Shown here: in pieces, positions 44,187-55,330 of the stretch
Numbering within the stretch: position 1 is the stretch's first letter
Layout: every line of letters starts with the position of its first letter
From: Hydractinia symbiolongicarpus
Taxonomy: Eukaryota; Cnidaria; Hydrozoa; Anthoathecata; Hydractiniidae
Length of the DNA: 64,000 nt
Assembly (NCBI RefSeq): GCF_029227915.1
Contig: NC_079876.1
Location: 24,640,328-24,704,327, forward strand
Reading direction: 5' to 3'
Program-made: the position numbers and the translations under genes
Notes under the pieces: model-generated
Seen by the model: the letters and a program-made list of their open reading frames with translations, nothing else
What the model was told of the DNA's origin: nothing
Databases searched by the model: none

Positions 44187-47100
44187 GACACCATATATAA
44201 ATGACAAGTTAAGATTTTTCTTTCAGGTCAGCCCTATATCAAAATTTATAGCATGACTTGAATAAATAATCCTCAACTCTGAAATAAGCCTCCACTTGGA
44301 GGCTTATTTCAGAAAAAATTGGAAAACGTTGAAAATTTTAGTGTCGGCGGCAAAAAAAACATGCTTTTTTTAAATTTAAAATGTTGGTATGATAGGTTTT
44401 AGACTGATTTGAAGAGATAAACGCAAAAACAGTTTGATCTGTAATCTGTACGTCCTGAATTTAGGCATTTTCTGATACATCGATAAGCCATTTGACAGCA
44501 TGTCAATTTATACAAAGTTATGTATAAAAAAACATTAAAAGCAATGCTCATGTTTAAAATAAGTCAGATAGATCTAATGAAAACGTGTTTTAGGCTTGAG
44601 AGGGAGTGCTTTATCCACTTCAGAGAAGTTGGACTTACATCAACTATGGCAGCAAAAATGAGGTTAAATCATTGAATTATGCAGTCATTTATATTAACCC
44701 AAACAACTCCGCGCTTCAGAGTTTGCAGCTTAATTTTTAAACTTTCTTGAATCAACAAAATTTGTACGGCATAACTTTTCATGAATGATCGTTGTGGAAA
44801 GTTTTGCAAGAAAAAGTTTTTGAGGGAGAACCATATGCAATATCGAAAGAACTAATTTTAGTAGAATTAGCTGTTAAACCTTGCAAGTTGTGTTTTATGT
44901 AAACTATTAAGGGCAGAAATGTATGTGACATACCAAAATGACTGATTTTGTTGATTTAAACTTTGCTATTCGATTAGAGAGAAATCTAGCAAAAATAAAA
45001 ACAATGTGTTTCATCCATCAAAACAATTTTTTTTCAATGGTCGAAAATGTAGGTTGAAATATCTGTGTAAGGCTAGCTAGTTCAACATAAAAACGAAGTT
45101 AAAATGTCTCAGTTATTATGATAAACTGTATGTTCATGTTGATTTTTTAAAAGTTCAATATAATGAATTTTAAGTTACAGCTAATATATTTTGATTAGAA
45201 TCGTTCTTTCTAACACTTCTACTTTTTCTCTCTTTTCATGCATTAATTTTACTCTCCCCCTGGGCTACTACGGAGCTATACCGTCAAAATATCATAGCTG
45301 TAGGAGAGCCTTGGGGACGAAGTTGACAATTTCTAAATTTTTTATTATGGACTTATGGTTTATATTAATCAATTCAAGGGCTTCTCACATTTCTGAGTAG
45401 GCAGGATATAGATGCAGTACAACTATATGGTTACACATCTATATACCACATGTTGTTACAATTTCTCTCTTCACATATTAGATGATGTAGCGTTGTAACG
45501 CATAAATTCCATCCGATATTTAATTTTTATTGTTATGAGCTGCTAATAAATTGGCAGAACGCTCCGCGACCAAATCACAGCCATAAGCACTTTTTTTTTT
45601 ACTTTTGTTGGTTGGTTTTGGCAAGTGAAACATAACTTGATGGTATTTTTAGTTGTGTATTCTATCACGTAAGGATTATTTTATTTTTGTTAACTTGTTA
45701 GCATTATATAAGTGAGAAAGTATACTGGCACCTTTTGTTGCTGACCTGCCCCTTTTTATTCAGGACTACTATGTAGCTGACAAGTTACTAACAACACATA
45801 ACAGCTAGCTCACTACGACTATAAAAGTAGCTATCTGATAGGAAAGGAAAGAAGCATAAGATTCTGCTTGAGTGATAGTTAGCCCATTGAAATCAACTTT
45901 TGCATTGCAGAACCCTGGTAGTTTCTTGAGGAATTCTTGAGGTCAGCCAACGTAATCACAAAACATTTTTCCAGGACGTGTTAAAAAATACTTAAATTTT
46001 AATGAGCATCTTATTAAAACTTTTTTTGCCTTTTTTTGAAAAAACAAACCTTCAGAAATACAAGAACTAAAGAGTTTTTGTGAGGATTTTTTGTGTTTTT
46101 GATTTTTTTACTGGGAAAAATGTTTATTATGTATCTGTATGTTTCAAATGACTGTAGGACAAAGAATATAAACTTCATCCGTTTTCACTCTATCGCCAAT
46201 AACAAGGAATAATTTTTGGTGAGAATTCATAATTTTCTTTAAAAACATTTATGGTGCTATTTTAAAATGTCGTAATATGTGATCACATAGGGGATAAGCA
46301 AAGAATGACTCAGCTGCTTTTTCTGTGAATGTTACTGCAGACTCGCTTTGTTCACAAGGAAAATAAAAGCTAGATTTTCTATAAAACCTTTTATTTACGC
46401 ATTTTGTCGTCTCCGTTCTACCATGTTGTTAACTCCCGCGATCAGGTCACATGACTGTGACCATTGTTTTGTATTTGTTGGGTAACCATTGCTGCTGGCA
46501 TAAGCAATACATTATCTTTAAATTTTACGACTTTATTAAAAGTATACTGCACTTTTAAAGAGAGGGCAACCATTGACATGAACTACGATTAGGTCAGTTG
46601 AATTTTTCCTCAATATTTAAATCGAAAGATGAATTTTTCACTTTTTTAAATTCGATTTATCGTGAATTACCCTTTTTGTTTCAACTTGTCGGAACAATGT
46701 GTTAATTCATTATCAACCTGGTGTTAATTCAAGTTATGTTAAATCCGTATTCTTCTTCTTATTCCCATTCTGTAGTAAGAATGTGGATGCAACATTATGT
46801 TAAAAACCTCGGTATAAAAAGTGTCCCCTGCGACAAAACTTGTAGATTTAACTCCTAAAATACTGCTCAAATAGGCCTAACACTTGATTGCAACTATTCA
46901 TTAAAAAGTTTTTAAAATTCTATACACACTTCTGTATTATTGTCCATTTGTCATTCCTCATTAAATAATCTTTCTTTTTGAAAACAGCCATCCTCAAGAC
47001 ATCCACATTTATTCTCAAAAGCTCTTCATTCAGGACGATATACTATATTCAAAACATCAACTTTCCAACGGGATTGTATCAAGGATATTCAGATAAAGTT

Positions 47101-47828
47101 TTTACTTTCTTAGAGAATACTATATGTGTGTTTAAAATCTGCTACATAATGAGTAGTATTAATTCTTTATTTATTCAGTTATATTGTATGCAAAAGCAAA
47201 ATCTTAAAAGATAGCGTCCAATCCATATTGCAAGATACCTGCTCAGAAACTTTAGAAAGTAAAATAACTTGAGTAAAACTTTTAAAGAGACTGAAAAATC
47301 TAACACAAATATAGAAAATGAACGGTAAAAATCATTTCCATTTTTGTCAAAAAGTTTTTTGTCTATTTCATTCGAGCGGGAAAAAAGAATATCAATTTTT
47401 TAATTTCAAGAGCGCGAAGAAAAATATACAACAGACATGTAGATTAGAAAAAGAAGAATAACTTCTCGTCTACTGAAATTTCATTTTTTTATTTGTAAAA
47501 AAGCGCGTTTTTTGTGTAGAATTTACTATTCCAATTATTTTCTAGAAGAAACTTTTTCTAGTAGATATTTTCGACTAAAATATTAGTCGCGAAATCAGCC
47601 CTTCACGAACATTGTTCCACAGAAAATATGTTAACTTGCGGCAGAGGTTTTCACAGAAAGGTTTTTATTGCTACAGCGAAGTGTTAAAGGGAATTTTATA
47701 TCAAATCTGCGGTAGATTCTAATAAAGGAACTGAAATTAAGATCATGATATTGCTTCTGGAATCTACTATAAACGTCAAATGCAAGAGAGTTTTTTGTAC
47801 AATATCTGAAGAAAAAAGAGTGAACACG
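44187..47828. other. Non-coding stretch
   Basis: No exon recognised. The short frames at 45191-45400 and 46978-47214 have no family match or clear splice context. This may hold regulatory DNA for the peptide gene that follows, but I can point to no site. Confidence 0.5.
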
Positions 47829-48718
47829 ATGAAAACTGTTTCAGCAATGATCTTTGCGACGCTGCTTGTCGCTTGTAATGGCAAACCGTCTCAGTTTTTA
47901 CCAGAAACAGAGATGAATTCTGGGGAGAAAATGGTAATTGATAATATTTATAGAACTTATTATATCTGCTTCTGAAAATCTATAACCAGTGAAAACTATT
48001 AATCTCTATATTAATAATACCCGTTTGTCTCTGCGCAAAATGGTAACATAGAAACTATAACTGTTTCTGCACGGTTTTGTAGCTGTACTACGGACTCACA
48101 AAATGCGATTTATAAAGGACTGGCGAACCCGTGAATGTATTCACGCGCTATCGACTAGTCTGCATTTATAATACCCAACTTTCCGTATGCGAGTTAAATA
48201 TAGTAGCTGCGAGCCTCGACGGGCGAGTTTGCGTGGATTTTTCCGCAGGCTAACGACTAGTTCCGAAAATCAGGTTAATCCGTTTTTCCGCTAACATTAA
48301 AAAAATTCCGGTTTCTCGATCCTCAGTTTCGCTAGTCGAACATCCACCCCGCATCAGTATTTGGTGATTTCTAGTCCGTTTTTTGGCATGGAGTGATAAA
48401 ATTACTCTGCAAGGCGTCCGAAATAAAGCTGTGTCGCAACCTTTTTGTGTGTAGTTAAAATAGAGATCTGTAGATCACAATATCTTTTACAACCAGTGTG
48501 ATAGATACACAATCCTTTTGATTGAATCTTGTAACCCAACATTTCTGTTTTAATTTTTCTAGTGTATAGCAGAAATGAATGCATGTTATGAACAGAATAA
48601 CTACAACAAGCGAAGAGAAGACTATCCAATCCTAGTGGAACCACTGTCACCTTCAAGAAATTGTTTCCAAGAATATCGAGATTGTCTAACGAATTTAGAA
48701 ATGAGTGTTTTAAAGTAG
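47829..48718 (+). CDS. Small secreted four-cysteine peptide, two exons
   Basis: Exon 1 (47829-47933) starts at an ATG opening a signal peptide, MKTVSAMIFATLLVACNG, and ends GAGAAAATG|GTAATT. Exon 2 (48563-48718) follows TTAATTTTTCTAG and runs to TAG in phase 0. The product is 86 residues: signal peptide, short acidic linker, then a region with exactly four cysteines spaced C-X6-C, 25 residues, C-X6-C (CIAEMNAC and CFQEYRDC). NKRRED between them is a possible dibasic cleavage site. The spacing suggests a disulfide-linked helical hairpin. An in-frame ATG at 47745 would add 28 residues but bury the signal peptide, so I prefer 47829. No family recognised; it could be a peptide hormone, an antimicrobial or another secreted peptide. 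The intron holds two tandem mini-Helitrons. Confidence 0.6.
48003..48260 (+). mobile_element. Two tandem mini-Helitrons inside an intron
   Basis: Unit 1, 48003-48158, starts TCTCTATATTAATAATACCC and ends with the hairpin CGTGAATGTATTCACG, then CTATCGACTAG. Unit 2, 48159-48260, starts TCTGCATTTATAATACCC directly after that CTAG and ends TGGATTTTTCCG...CTAACGACTAG. Lengths 156 and 102 bp. Located in the intron of the four-cysteine peptide gene. Confidence 0.75.
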
Positions 48719-50411
48719 TAGTAAATATATTGAACCGTTATTAAGTTGTTATCAAGACTTAAATTATATCCGAGATCTTAATGTCACGGCTTTAAAAACA
48801 GACAGATATTCGCGTTTCCTTCTCCTATCCCCCCAACGAGTTTTTAAGCAATTCCTAAACGTCACTTTTAAAGTTCGTTCTGAACCCGTGACCTGACCCT
48901 ACGCGAGCTATATCCGTATTTTAAGGTCCGTGAAAATAAGGGAGAATATAGGCTGCGTTAAAGAGAATTTGATTTGTATAAATCTTTTCTAAAATAATAT
49001 CCGTACGGTAGTGACAGAAACGGGAAATTCTAGGTAATTTTTGGACAAAAATAATTTTTTCTCTGCAATTGTTAAGTTAATAATGAAGTAAATAAAAATC
49101 ATTCGGGAATATAACGTGCGCAGGCACACTGAAAAAGTCAGCTAATAAAACAAATGAAAACTTCAGCGTTTGTTTACCTTTTAATATCGCCATTTTGTTT
49201 CGATGTTTTTCTTAACTTGCAGGTTTAGCATCAGAACGGCATGCAGTAAAACGGGGAATTCCATAATATCGGAACAACGCAACGACGGAACAGCGGAACT
49301 AAAGAGACGGAACGAACCCGAAAGGACGAATCTAATGCGGAACAAATTTGGAACGAATTCTGTTCCGTGTACGGAATAATTGTTCTGAGCAGAATAACTA
49401 TTTCGGATAAATGGCAAGAAAAAGTTAAGCTACATACGTGTATGCGCCTGAAAATAATAAATGTCCACCAATTAATCCAGAAAAAAACGTTAAGTGGTTC
49501 GAACAAGGCACACAAAATTATCAAGGACACATCAGAAAAGTCACACCCTTAAGAGGGTAACCCGGCAGCAATATTTTTAGATCCTAGGTGTATGGCAAAA
49601 ACGAGAATGGTTGCAAGTAAAAAAATAAAATACATATTGTATCTTGTGGAGGATAACATGCGTACCTTCACGAAAAGAGTACCAAATTTGTCTGTAGTAG
49701 TCAGAACAGATATGCGGCAACATTTTAGGACGAAAGGTAAATATCCTGCAACATTCCATCTACCAGCACCAAGATGATCCATCTTAAAGCGACTTGTACG
49801 AAGGTACAAGTCGCTATATGATGGATAATTTTGGTTGACTTAAAAAGCAAAACATCTTACTAAATCTAATTTTAGTTCTAATTTCTTTTTCCTTCTTTTA
49901 CTCTACCATTTTATTTTATTATACTTTTTCTATTTTTATAACTATGTTGATTAGGATATATTTGCTGTTGATAAACTTGTTTGTAACGCTAAACAGTAAA
50001 TAGCTAACTTCTCACAAACAGGCACCGTCAAGCTAAGCTTTCAATACAAATAACAGATTCTCGATGACAATACTTCTCTTGTTTTATCTTAGAGTCACCT
50101 ACATTATTAAGTATAGTTGCATTATGTATACATTATAAATGTATTACGTATCTAAGTGTTACGCATATTATATATACAAGTAAAAAAAATACAACACAAA
50201 GTCACCACTCTGATAGACAGCAAAAGTTTACTATTCTTTGTTAAGAAAACAAATAGCAATATACTAAGGTTGAAAAAGCCTTTTAAGAATACTCTTTTAA
50301 CCATTGAATCACTGTGGACGTATTGAACACAATACTAGCTTGCTAAGGTAAGAACTGCAGCAGTTAACAACTCGAGAAACACGGGTTTTTAATCCACGGG
50401 CTAACGAATAG
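48719..50411. other. Non-coding stretch
   Basis: No exon supported. Overlapping frames on both strands at 49181-49809 share no recognised motif. A TCCGTTCC/GGAACGG-rich stretch near 49220-49380 has imperfect inverted symmetry (GGAACgGAAC words). The final 30 bases (up to 50411) are the hairpin end of another mini-Helitron. Confidence 0.45.
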
Positions 50412-50557
50412 TCTATATTATAATAGCCGTATACGTCTGTCCGTCCGTCTGTCTGTCACGCAAAATAGTAGCTTAGCTGCGTAGGTAGCGAGACGCACGC
50501 AATGCGGTATAAAAAGGACAGGCGAACCTGTAGATTTTTCCACGGGCTAAGGACTAG
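50412..50557 (+). mobile_element. Mini-Helitron, best complete copy (146 bp)
   Basis: It starts TCTATATTATAATAGCCG, continues with GTCTGTCCGTCCGTCTGTCTGT, ACGCAAAATAGTAG, GCGAGACGCACGCAATGCGG and TATAAAAAGGAC, then the hairpin region CCTGTAGATTTTTCCACGGG and CTAAGGACTAG, followed by T. It is preceded directly by another copy's end (CCACGGGCTAACGAATAG), so it was part of a tandem. Confidence 0.8.
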
Positions 50558-50604
50558 TATTTAAGAAAGCTTTGTATAAATAAGCTTATTTTTCTGCGGC
50601 TCAC

Positions 50605-50797
50605 GTTTCACATAGTTTGCAAATACTTGATTGGGTATTAGCGAAAAAGTCTTTTCCGTAATACAAGTTAAGCTTTCGTAACTCGGAACATATAATACAT
50701 TTATACCGGCACCTATCACACAGATACACATTAAAATAAAATTTAGAAAGAATACAAAACCTTTTTTAATTGAATCTGATTGGTGGTCACATGTCAT
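50605..50797 (-). CDS. Candidate first exon: signal/anchor plus start of a PAN-like domain
   Basis: An ATG opens 64 codons ending at AAAC|GTGAGC in phase 1. KKGFVFFLNFILMCICVIGAG is a hydrophobic segment near the N-terminus (a signal peptide or type II anchor), followed by TCITEKTFSLIPNQVFANYV, which resembles the first strand of a PAN domain. Phase 1 matches the exon at 35888, making a 340-residue frame, but the intron would be 14.7 kb. If there are other exons between, I did not find them. Confidence 0.35.
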
Positions 50798-52567
50798 ATT
50801 TATGAAACCCAGAGCATCATATGATTGTTATTCATATACGTTATAGATTTTACCTTCAGTTTTGTACGATGGAACCTCTTCCTAGGGCCTATTTAGGCTT
50901 TTAATTATTGAAGAAAAAAGGCCCTGAGAACGAGGTTGTGTGCAATGTTTAAAAAATTATCATTCTAAAGCTGTTTTTATTTTTGCCACTTTTGACCTCG
51001 ATGCATATAGTATATGCGGGTTTACTTGCCAGTAAATTCCTCCCAAAATCTTTTACAAACAAGTCTGAGCAGTGGCCAGATGTTCAATTTTAGCTCATTT
51101 TTTGTTAAGTATATAAACATTAATTATTATATAGAAAGCCACCAGTAACTGTTTATTAGAGTATTAGTGGAAAACATTGACCATCTCTCGTCACCCAGAA
51201 CATATAATACATTCATACCGGCACGTACCACACGGATGCGCATCAAAACATCGATATTGATGCATAGAGCAGCAGGTTTCAACATATTGTCGCTATTATT
51301 TATTCTATTACTTTGGATGTATATACAGAATTTTTTCGGGATCTAAAGTTGTGTTCTATTTCGTTGCAAAATCTTAAAACTCGCAGATGCGTAGAAATGG
51401 ATAGTGTTTTCTAAAATATGGACAAAGTAATTCCGCCAAAAAGAGGTGTCATACTTCGGATTTGTTCCGGATTTGTCCCGTTGTCCGAGATTCGTTCCCT
51501 TATTCCGTCTTTCCATCGTTCCGAGTTTTACTACGTGTCCATCGCCACAGATTGATTCCGTTTCGAATAATGGGTAGTTTTAGTTTTTGATGGACAGACA
51601 TCCTATCCAGTGTGAACAAGGTCGGAATAAACAATTTTTAAGAGGCTCATCCCCAGTGGAGTAAAAAGGTATTTTTAATTCGTGTCGTACCTTTGGGATT
51701 GATAATTGAACAAAAAATTAAAAATATAATTTTTAAAATATTTTAGAGCTAAATTGCGCATTTGATAATAAGAGAACGAAATGAAATTGACGCGTAATAC
51801 AATATAATTGTAATACTGATTTCGCGAAGCTTGTTTTCGTGGGCGATCAAAAATTAAATTTCACCGAAAATATTTGTGTCTCTTTATAACTTTTGATAGC
51901 CTTTTTCAAATAGAATCAATCTGGGCACACTTATAGTACGTCTTAAGAGAAACAAAATAACAGAAATAAATTTTTGCTTAGGACAGCACTTTTTCTGTGA
52001 CGTCATTAGAAGCTTAAAATTTGTCCAGAACGTTCTGTTTAAAGTTTCTGACAGCTAAAAACGGTTTTCCAGTTTTTTCAAGTCGCACGAAAAAATGCTA
52101 AAGCGCCTGATTTTTCGGTAAGATGGAATAGGACGAAAGCTTATCGCGGAATTTTTCTTCGCACAATTTTCGAGAAAACAGCGAAATCCTTATCTCGCAA
52201 AAATTCTTACGATAAAACACACAATTACATAAACAACACTGTGTTAAGCAATGGTAATTTTTTTTCTGTAGAATATACAAATTAATTTTAATAATTACAT
52301 AATTCTTAAGAGATAATATTTTCATATATATATATAAGATATACACTTATATTCCGGCAAGCTTCCTGGTTGAAGACGAACCGTTGCGCTAAATGTCAAT
52401 CATAATATCAACAAGTTAATGCTGAAAAACGAAACACATTTAATAAAACACTCTTGCAAGGCATGTTACTTTCTTTAGAGAAAGAAAAGGAGAAATTCCA
52501 TTTTCATAAAGTCAATATGATAAGAATGTAATTACATATTTTTTTGTTTTTTAAAAACAGATCCATT
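50798..52567. other. Non-coding stretch with a dispersed repeat
   Basis: About 51870-52100 matches 21670-21880 (GGCACACTTATAGTACGTC, TTTTTCTGTGACGTCATTAG). The phrase CGGAACATATAATACATTTA near 50688 recurs diverged near 51200 (CAGAACATATAATACATTCA), a local duplication that includes ACCGGCAC and CACACxGAT words. No gene recognised. Confidence 0.5.
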
Positions 52568-54172
52568 TTAAAGGTCAAAATAACTCTTCCAGTAATTATT
52601 GACAAATATGTTGTGCGGATCCTGCTCGTGACGAAGTGACAACCACTCCTCAAGCTTTGGATATACCACCTTAAGATGGTCAAGATCATAAGTGACGGTA
52701 TCGGACATTTTTTCTCCTGCTCTGGGCATATATTTCCCCCAGTGGAGCCTGGCGTCCGTAGAAGTAATAAGTGCTTTCCAAAAGTAGGAATAATATTCTC
52801 GAATATCGCCACAATTATGCTTATACCAATACGGATTGATGCGGACATAATCTCCACCGAAGGACATGCTTAACCAAAACTTGGATTCTTTTGCACCGTA
52901 GATTTCTGTTGCGAAGTTACCAGCAGTTTTTGGGTCCTCGAACATTATTTCCAGTTTTTCCATGACTGCATCGCATTGATCGATGGGCAGCCATATCTCT
53001 GTGAACTCAACGGGAAACAAGGAGTCAGTTGGTACTTGATCATCTTGGGGCAATATTATATGCCAGTAATCGCGAAAGGTTTGCACATCTCCATCTTTTA
53101 CGAAAAGATTCAAGAGATTAGCCATTTTCTCCAACTCATCATTTTTCACTTCAGATTTTTGTAAAAGACAGCTTGTATATAATAACACGGATCCTGCGCC
53201 CACAGCGTATAACGGGTTTCGAAGAGGATTTTTGTACTTTTTAGTTTTTCCGTCAACAGGAACTTGCTTTCCATACCATTGCTGCACCATTTTAACACCA
53301 TTTTGTGGAAACCAATTCACTCGAAAGTACTCCTTAGATTGAAGTGTGCTTTTTAATTTGCTCTTTCCATTTTTATCTGGACCGATCATCGAGTCAGCAA
53401 ATTTTGCATTTTCCTCAGCTCCTTCAACGTAGAACGTTTTTGGTAAATGCATAGTTACTTTTGTTATAATTCCAATTAAGCCCATCGAAACACCGACGGC
53501 GCACCATAACGGTTCATTCACTTTCGTTTCTATTCTTTCTCCTTTTCCATTTACAAACTCGATATCTCTTACCACGTCTTCAAAGCTATGATCTACACTT
53601 CCTCCGGCAGATCCTGTAGCCATGAACCCACCAATCGTTTGATGAGTAATCCCACCTGTTATAGGCAATGCATAACCCAAACTGTTCACTTGCTCAGCCA
53701 GACCGTTATGTGGACGTGATCCTAAATCTTTAGGATCGCTGTGAATGTTGCAACCGCCTCCGGCAACGACTTCCAAATACTTTTGTCCATCTCTTGTGAT
53801 TTCCTTCATTACACAGTTACGTAACTCTCCAACCAACTTTAAAGTGACGTCACTTTTAGTTGCGAAGATGCTTTCTTTTACGGAGTGTCTTGATCCTTGC
53901 ACACGCAATTTTTTCCCATCATTTTTAGCATCCAGAACAGCTTGCTGCACCTCCTCAACTGTGAAAACCTTGGTAACTTTTCGGAAGAGAGATGGCAAGC
54001 CAAACATTTTTACGCTACTCTCATCTGCAGGTTCCTCCTCTTCTGTAATTCTTTCCTGGTCTTTCTTCACCACCTCGTTAGTAGCGGGTATAGGCAACCT
54101 TCGAGACGTAATTATTTCTAGCAACTCTTCACCATTGAGATCAGATACTTTGTCAAACTGTTTCGTCGCCAT
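52568..54172 (-). CDS. FAD-dependent aldonolactone oxidase-like enzyme (GULO/ALO family), apparently intronless
   Basis: One uninterrupted frame of 534 residues from ATG 54172; a longer start at 54217 is less likely because TTATATTAG just upstream looks like a 5' UTR acceptor. Residues 1-60 are an acidic N-terminal extension. Residues about 65-245 form the PCMH-type FAD-binding domain: VQGSRHS (H96 at the place of the flavin-linking His of this family), VVAGGGCNIHSD, a GGITHQTIGGFMATGSAGGS block at 173-192 and GVSMGLIGIITKVTMHLP. The C-terminal D-arabinono-lactone-oxidase region includes RLHWGKYMP (H477-K480; HWGK is the family signature) and ends DPHNIFVNNYWKSYF. Family members oxidise sugar lactones (for example L-gulono-1,4-lactone to ascorbate) or related polyols; the substrate is not determined here. 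No membrane segment or signal peptide is evident. The family is usually 440-530 residues, so this is full length. Confidence 0.85.
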   Translation of the reverse strand: MATKQFDKVSDLNGEELLEIITSRRLPIPATNEVVKKDQERITEEEEPADESSVKMFGLPSLFRKVTKVFTVEEVQQAVLDAKNDGKKLRVQGSRHSVKESIFATKSDVTLKLVGELRNCVMKEITRDGQKYLEVVAGGGCNIHSDPKDLGSRPHNGLAEQVNSLGYALPITGGITHQTIGGFMATGSAGGSVDHSFEDVVRDIEFVNGKGERIETKVNEPLWCAVGVSMGLIGIITKVTMHLPKTFYVEGAEENAKFADSMIGPDKNGKSKLKSTLQSKEYFRVNWFPQNGVKMVQQWYGKQVPVDGKTKKYKNPLRNPLYAVGAGSVLLYTSCLLQKSEVKNDELEKMANLLNLFVKDGDVQTFRDYWHIILPQDDQVPTDSLFPVEFTEIWLPIDQCDAVMEKLEIMFEDPKTAGNFATEIYGAKESKFWLSMSFGGDYVRINPYWYKHNCGDIREYYSYFWKALITSTDARLHWGKYMPRAGEKMSDTVTYDLDHLKVVYPKLEEWLSLRHEQDPHNIFVNNYWKSYFDL

Positions 54173-54217
54173 TTTTTCAAAGATGAGTATTGCCCTAATA
54201 TAATGATAAATAGACAT

Positions 54218-55102
54218 GTGTTAATGAACAGCTACAATGGAAGAAAAATAATTAAATGACAGATACATTTTGCTGACATCACCAGTTTTGCTATGCATCA
54301 CTATTTTTTTAAAAAACACGTGCTTTACCTCTGATCATTATATATCGATGTGATCACTTTTGTGCATAAATTTTCTTTGCTAAATGTCTATTTCATTATA
54401 ATATTGCATTTTGGGATGGGATGAGTAAAAGGAATTCTTCAATTTTTTTCTTGGACCACATTTAGGAACACCGCTACCATGGCAACTTACAAAAATATTT
54501 CGAATAAATAGTTCTTAGATAGAAAAATATTAAAAGCCACAAAGTTTTAGCCTCATTGGAGCAGTATTTTCGAAGTTATTTATAGTAAAAAATGAACTGG
54601 TACCAGATTCCTCCTGCTACTAATGGAGTTAAACCGATTGCAACGATCAAGGAAGAAGCAACATAGTGTAATGGAGCTCGGCGCAAAAAAATGACACGCT
54701 GCACATTCCTAAACAAGTTATCTTCAAAGCGGAAGATATTTTAAAATGAAAATATGATTATAAAAGGAATTTTAAGTACCTCAATAAGTTCACAGCGGTC
54801 AGCAAATGAGAGTTAAAAACGAAAATAAAAGGATTGAAATATTTATTTTATGTTTACTAGCGGCACACCAAATCCTTGAACATAAAACTTGCAATAAAGG
54901 ACACCTTCTTTTATACACTCGTTTCGTATGGGTATACTCTCTAAGAAGGGAACTTGAATTTTTAGTTAAAAATTGTAGTAAGTACCATAATTTCTGAAAA
55001 TATCTAGTTTTGTCTAATGGTGCGTCCTGGCGATACGACCTTGCATATTCATCTTCCTTAACAGACGATATACTTCCTGTTTTCTCAATTACCTAAATCC
55101 TT
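54218..55102. other. Probable 5' region of the oxidase, otherwise non-coding
   Basis: Contains the likely 5' UTR intron acceptor noted for the oxidase. No other exon was recognised. Confidence 0.4.
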
Positions 55103-55330
55103 AAGTGAGAAAGTAAGTAAATAAGTAAGTAATATGAAGATTTAGCGTCCTTGTGGATTCCTTACTAATGGCTGGCTATTCCTCCCCTCCCACTGTTACT
55201 AAGTTACATTACCCGCTAGAGATACGTATAGCATTGCTCAACTTGTTTGCCTTTTACACCCTTGTAAAGACTCGAACCCGCAACCTCATGATTACAAGTT
55301 GCCAGCGCTATCACTACACTGTCAAGATAT
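55103..55330 (-). mobile_element. tRNA-derived SINE with ACTT-type tail, copy 1
   Basis: Minus strand: a tRNA-like head near 55330-55265 (GTAGTGATAGCGCTGGCAAC, box B GGTTCGAGTC), a body shared with 60779-61047 (AGCAATGCTAT, GGTAATGTAAC, GGGAGGGGAGGAAtAGCC) and a tail whose plus strand reads AAGTAAGTAAATAAGTAAGT. The head-to-tail order and tail are the same in both copies. Confidence 0.7.

Noticed and set aside
53745-54203. 152-codon plus-strand ORF
   Set aside because: Antisense shadow of the oxidase gene, whose minus-strand protein has clear family motifs.
54173-54217. Upstream start of the oxidase adding 15 residues
   Set aside because: The extension crosses a likely splice acceptor (TTATATTAG) and reads like UTR; the ATG at 54172 has better context before the family-like sequence.
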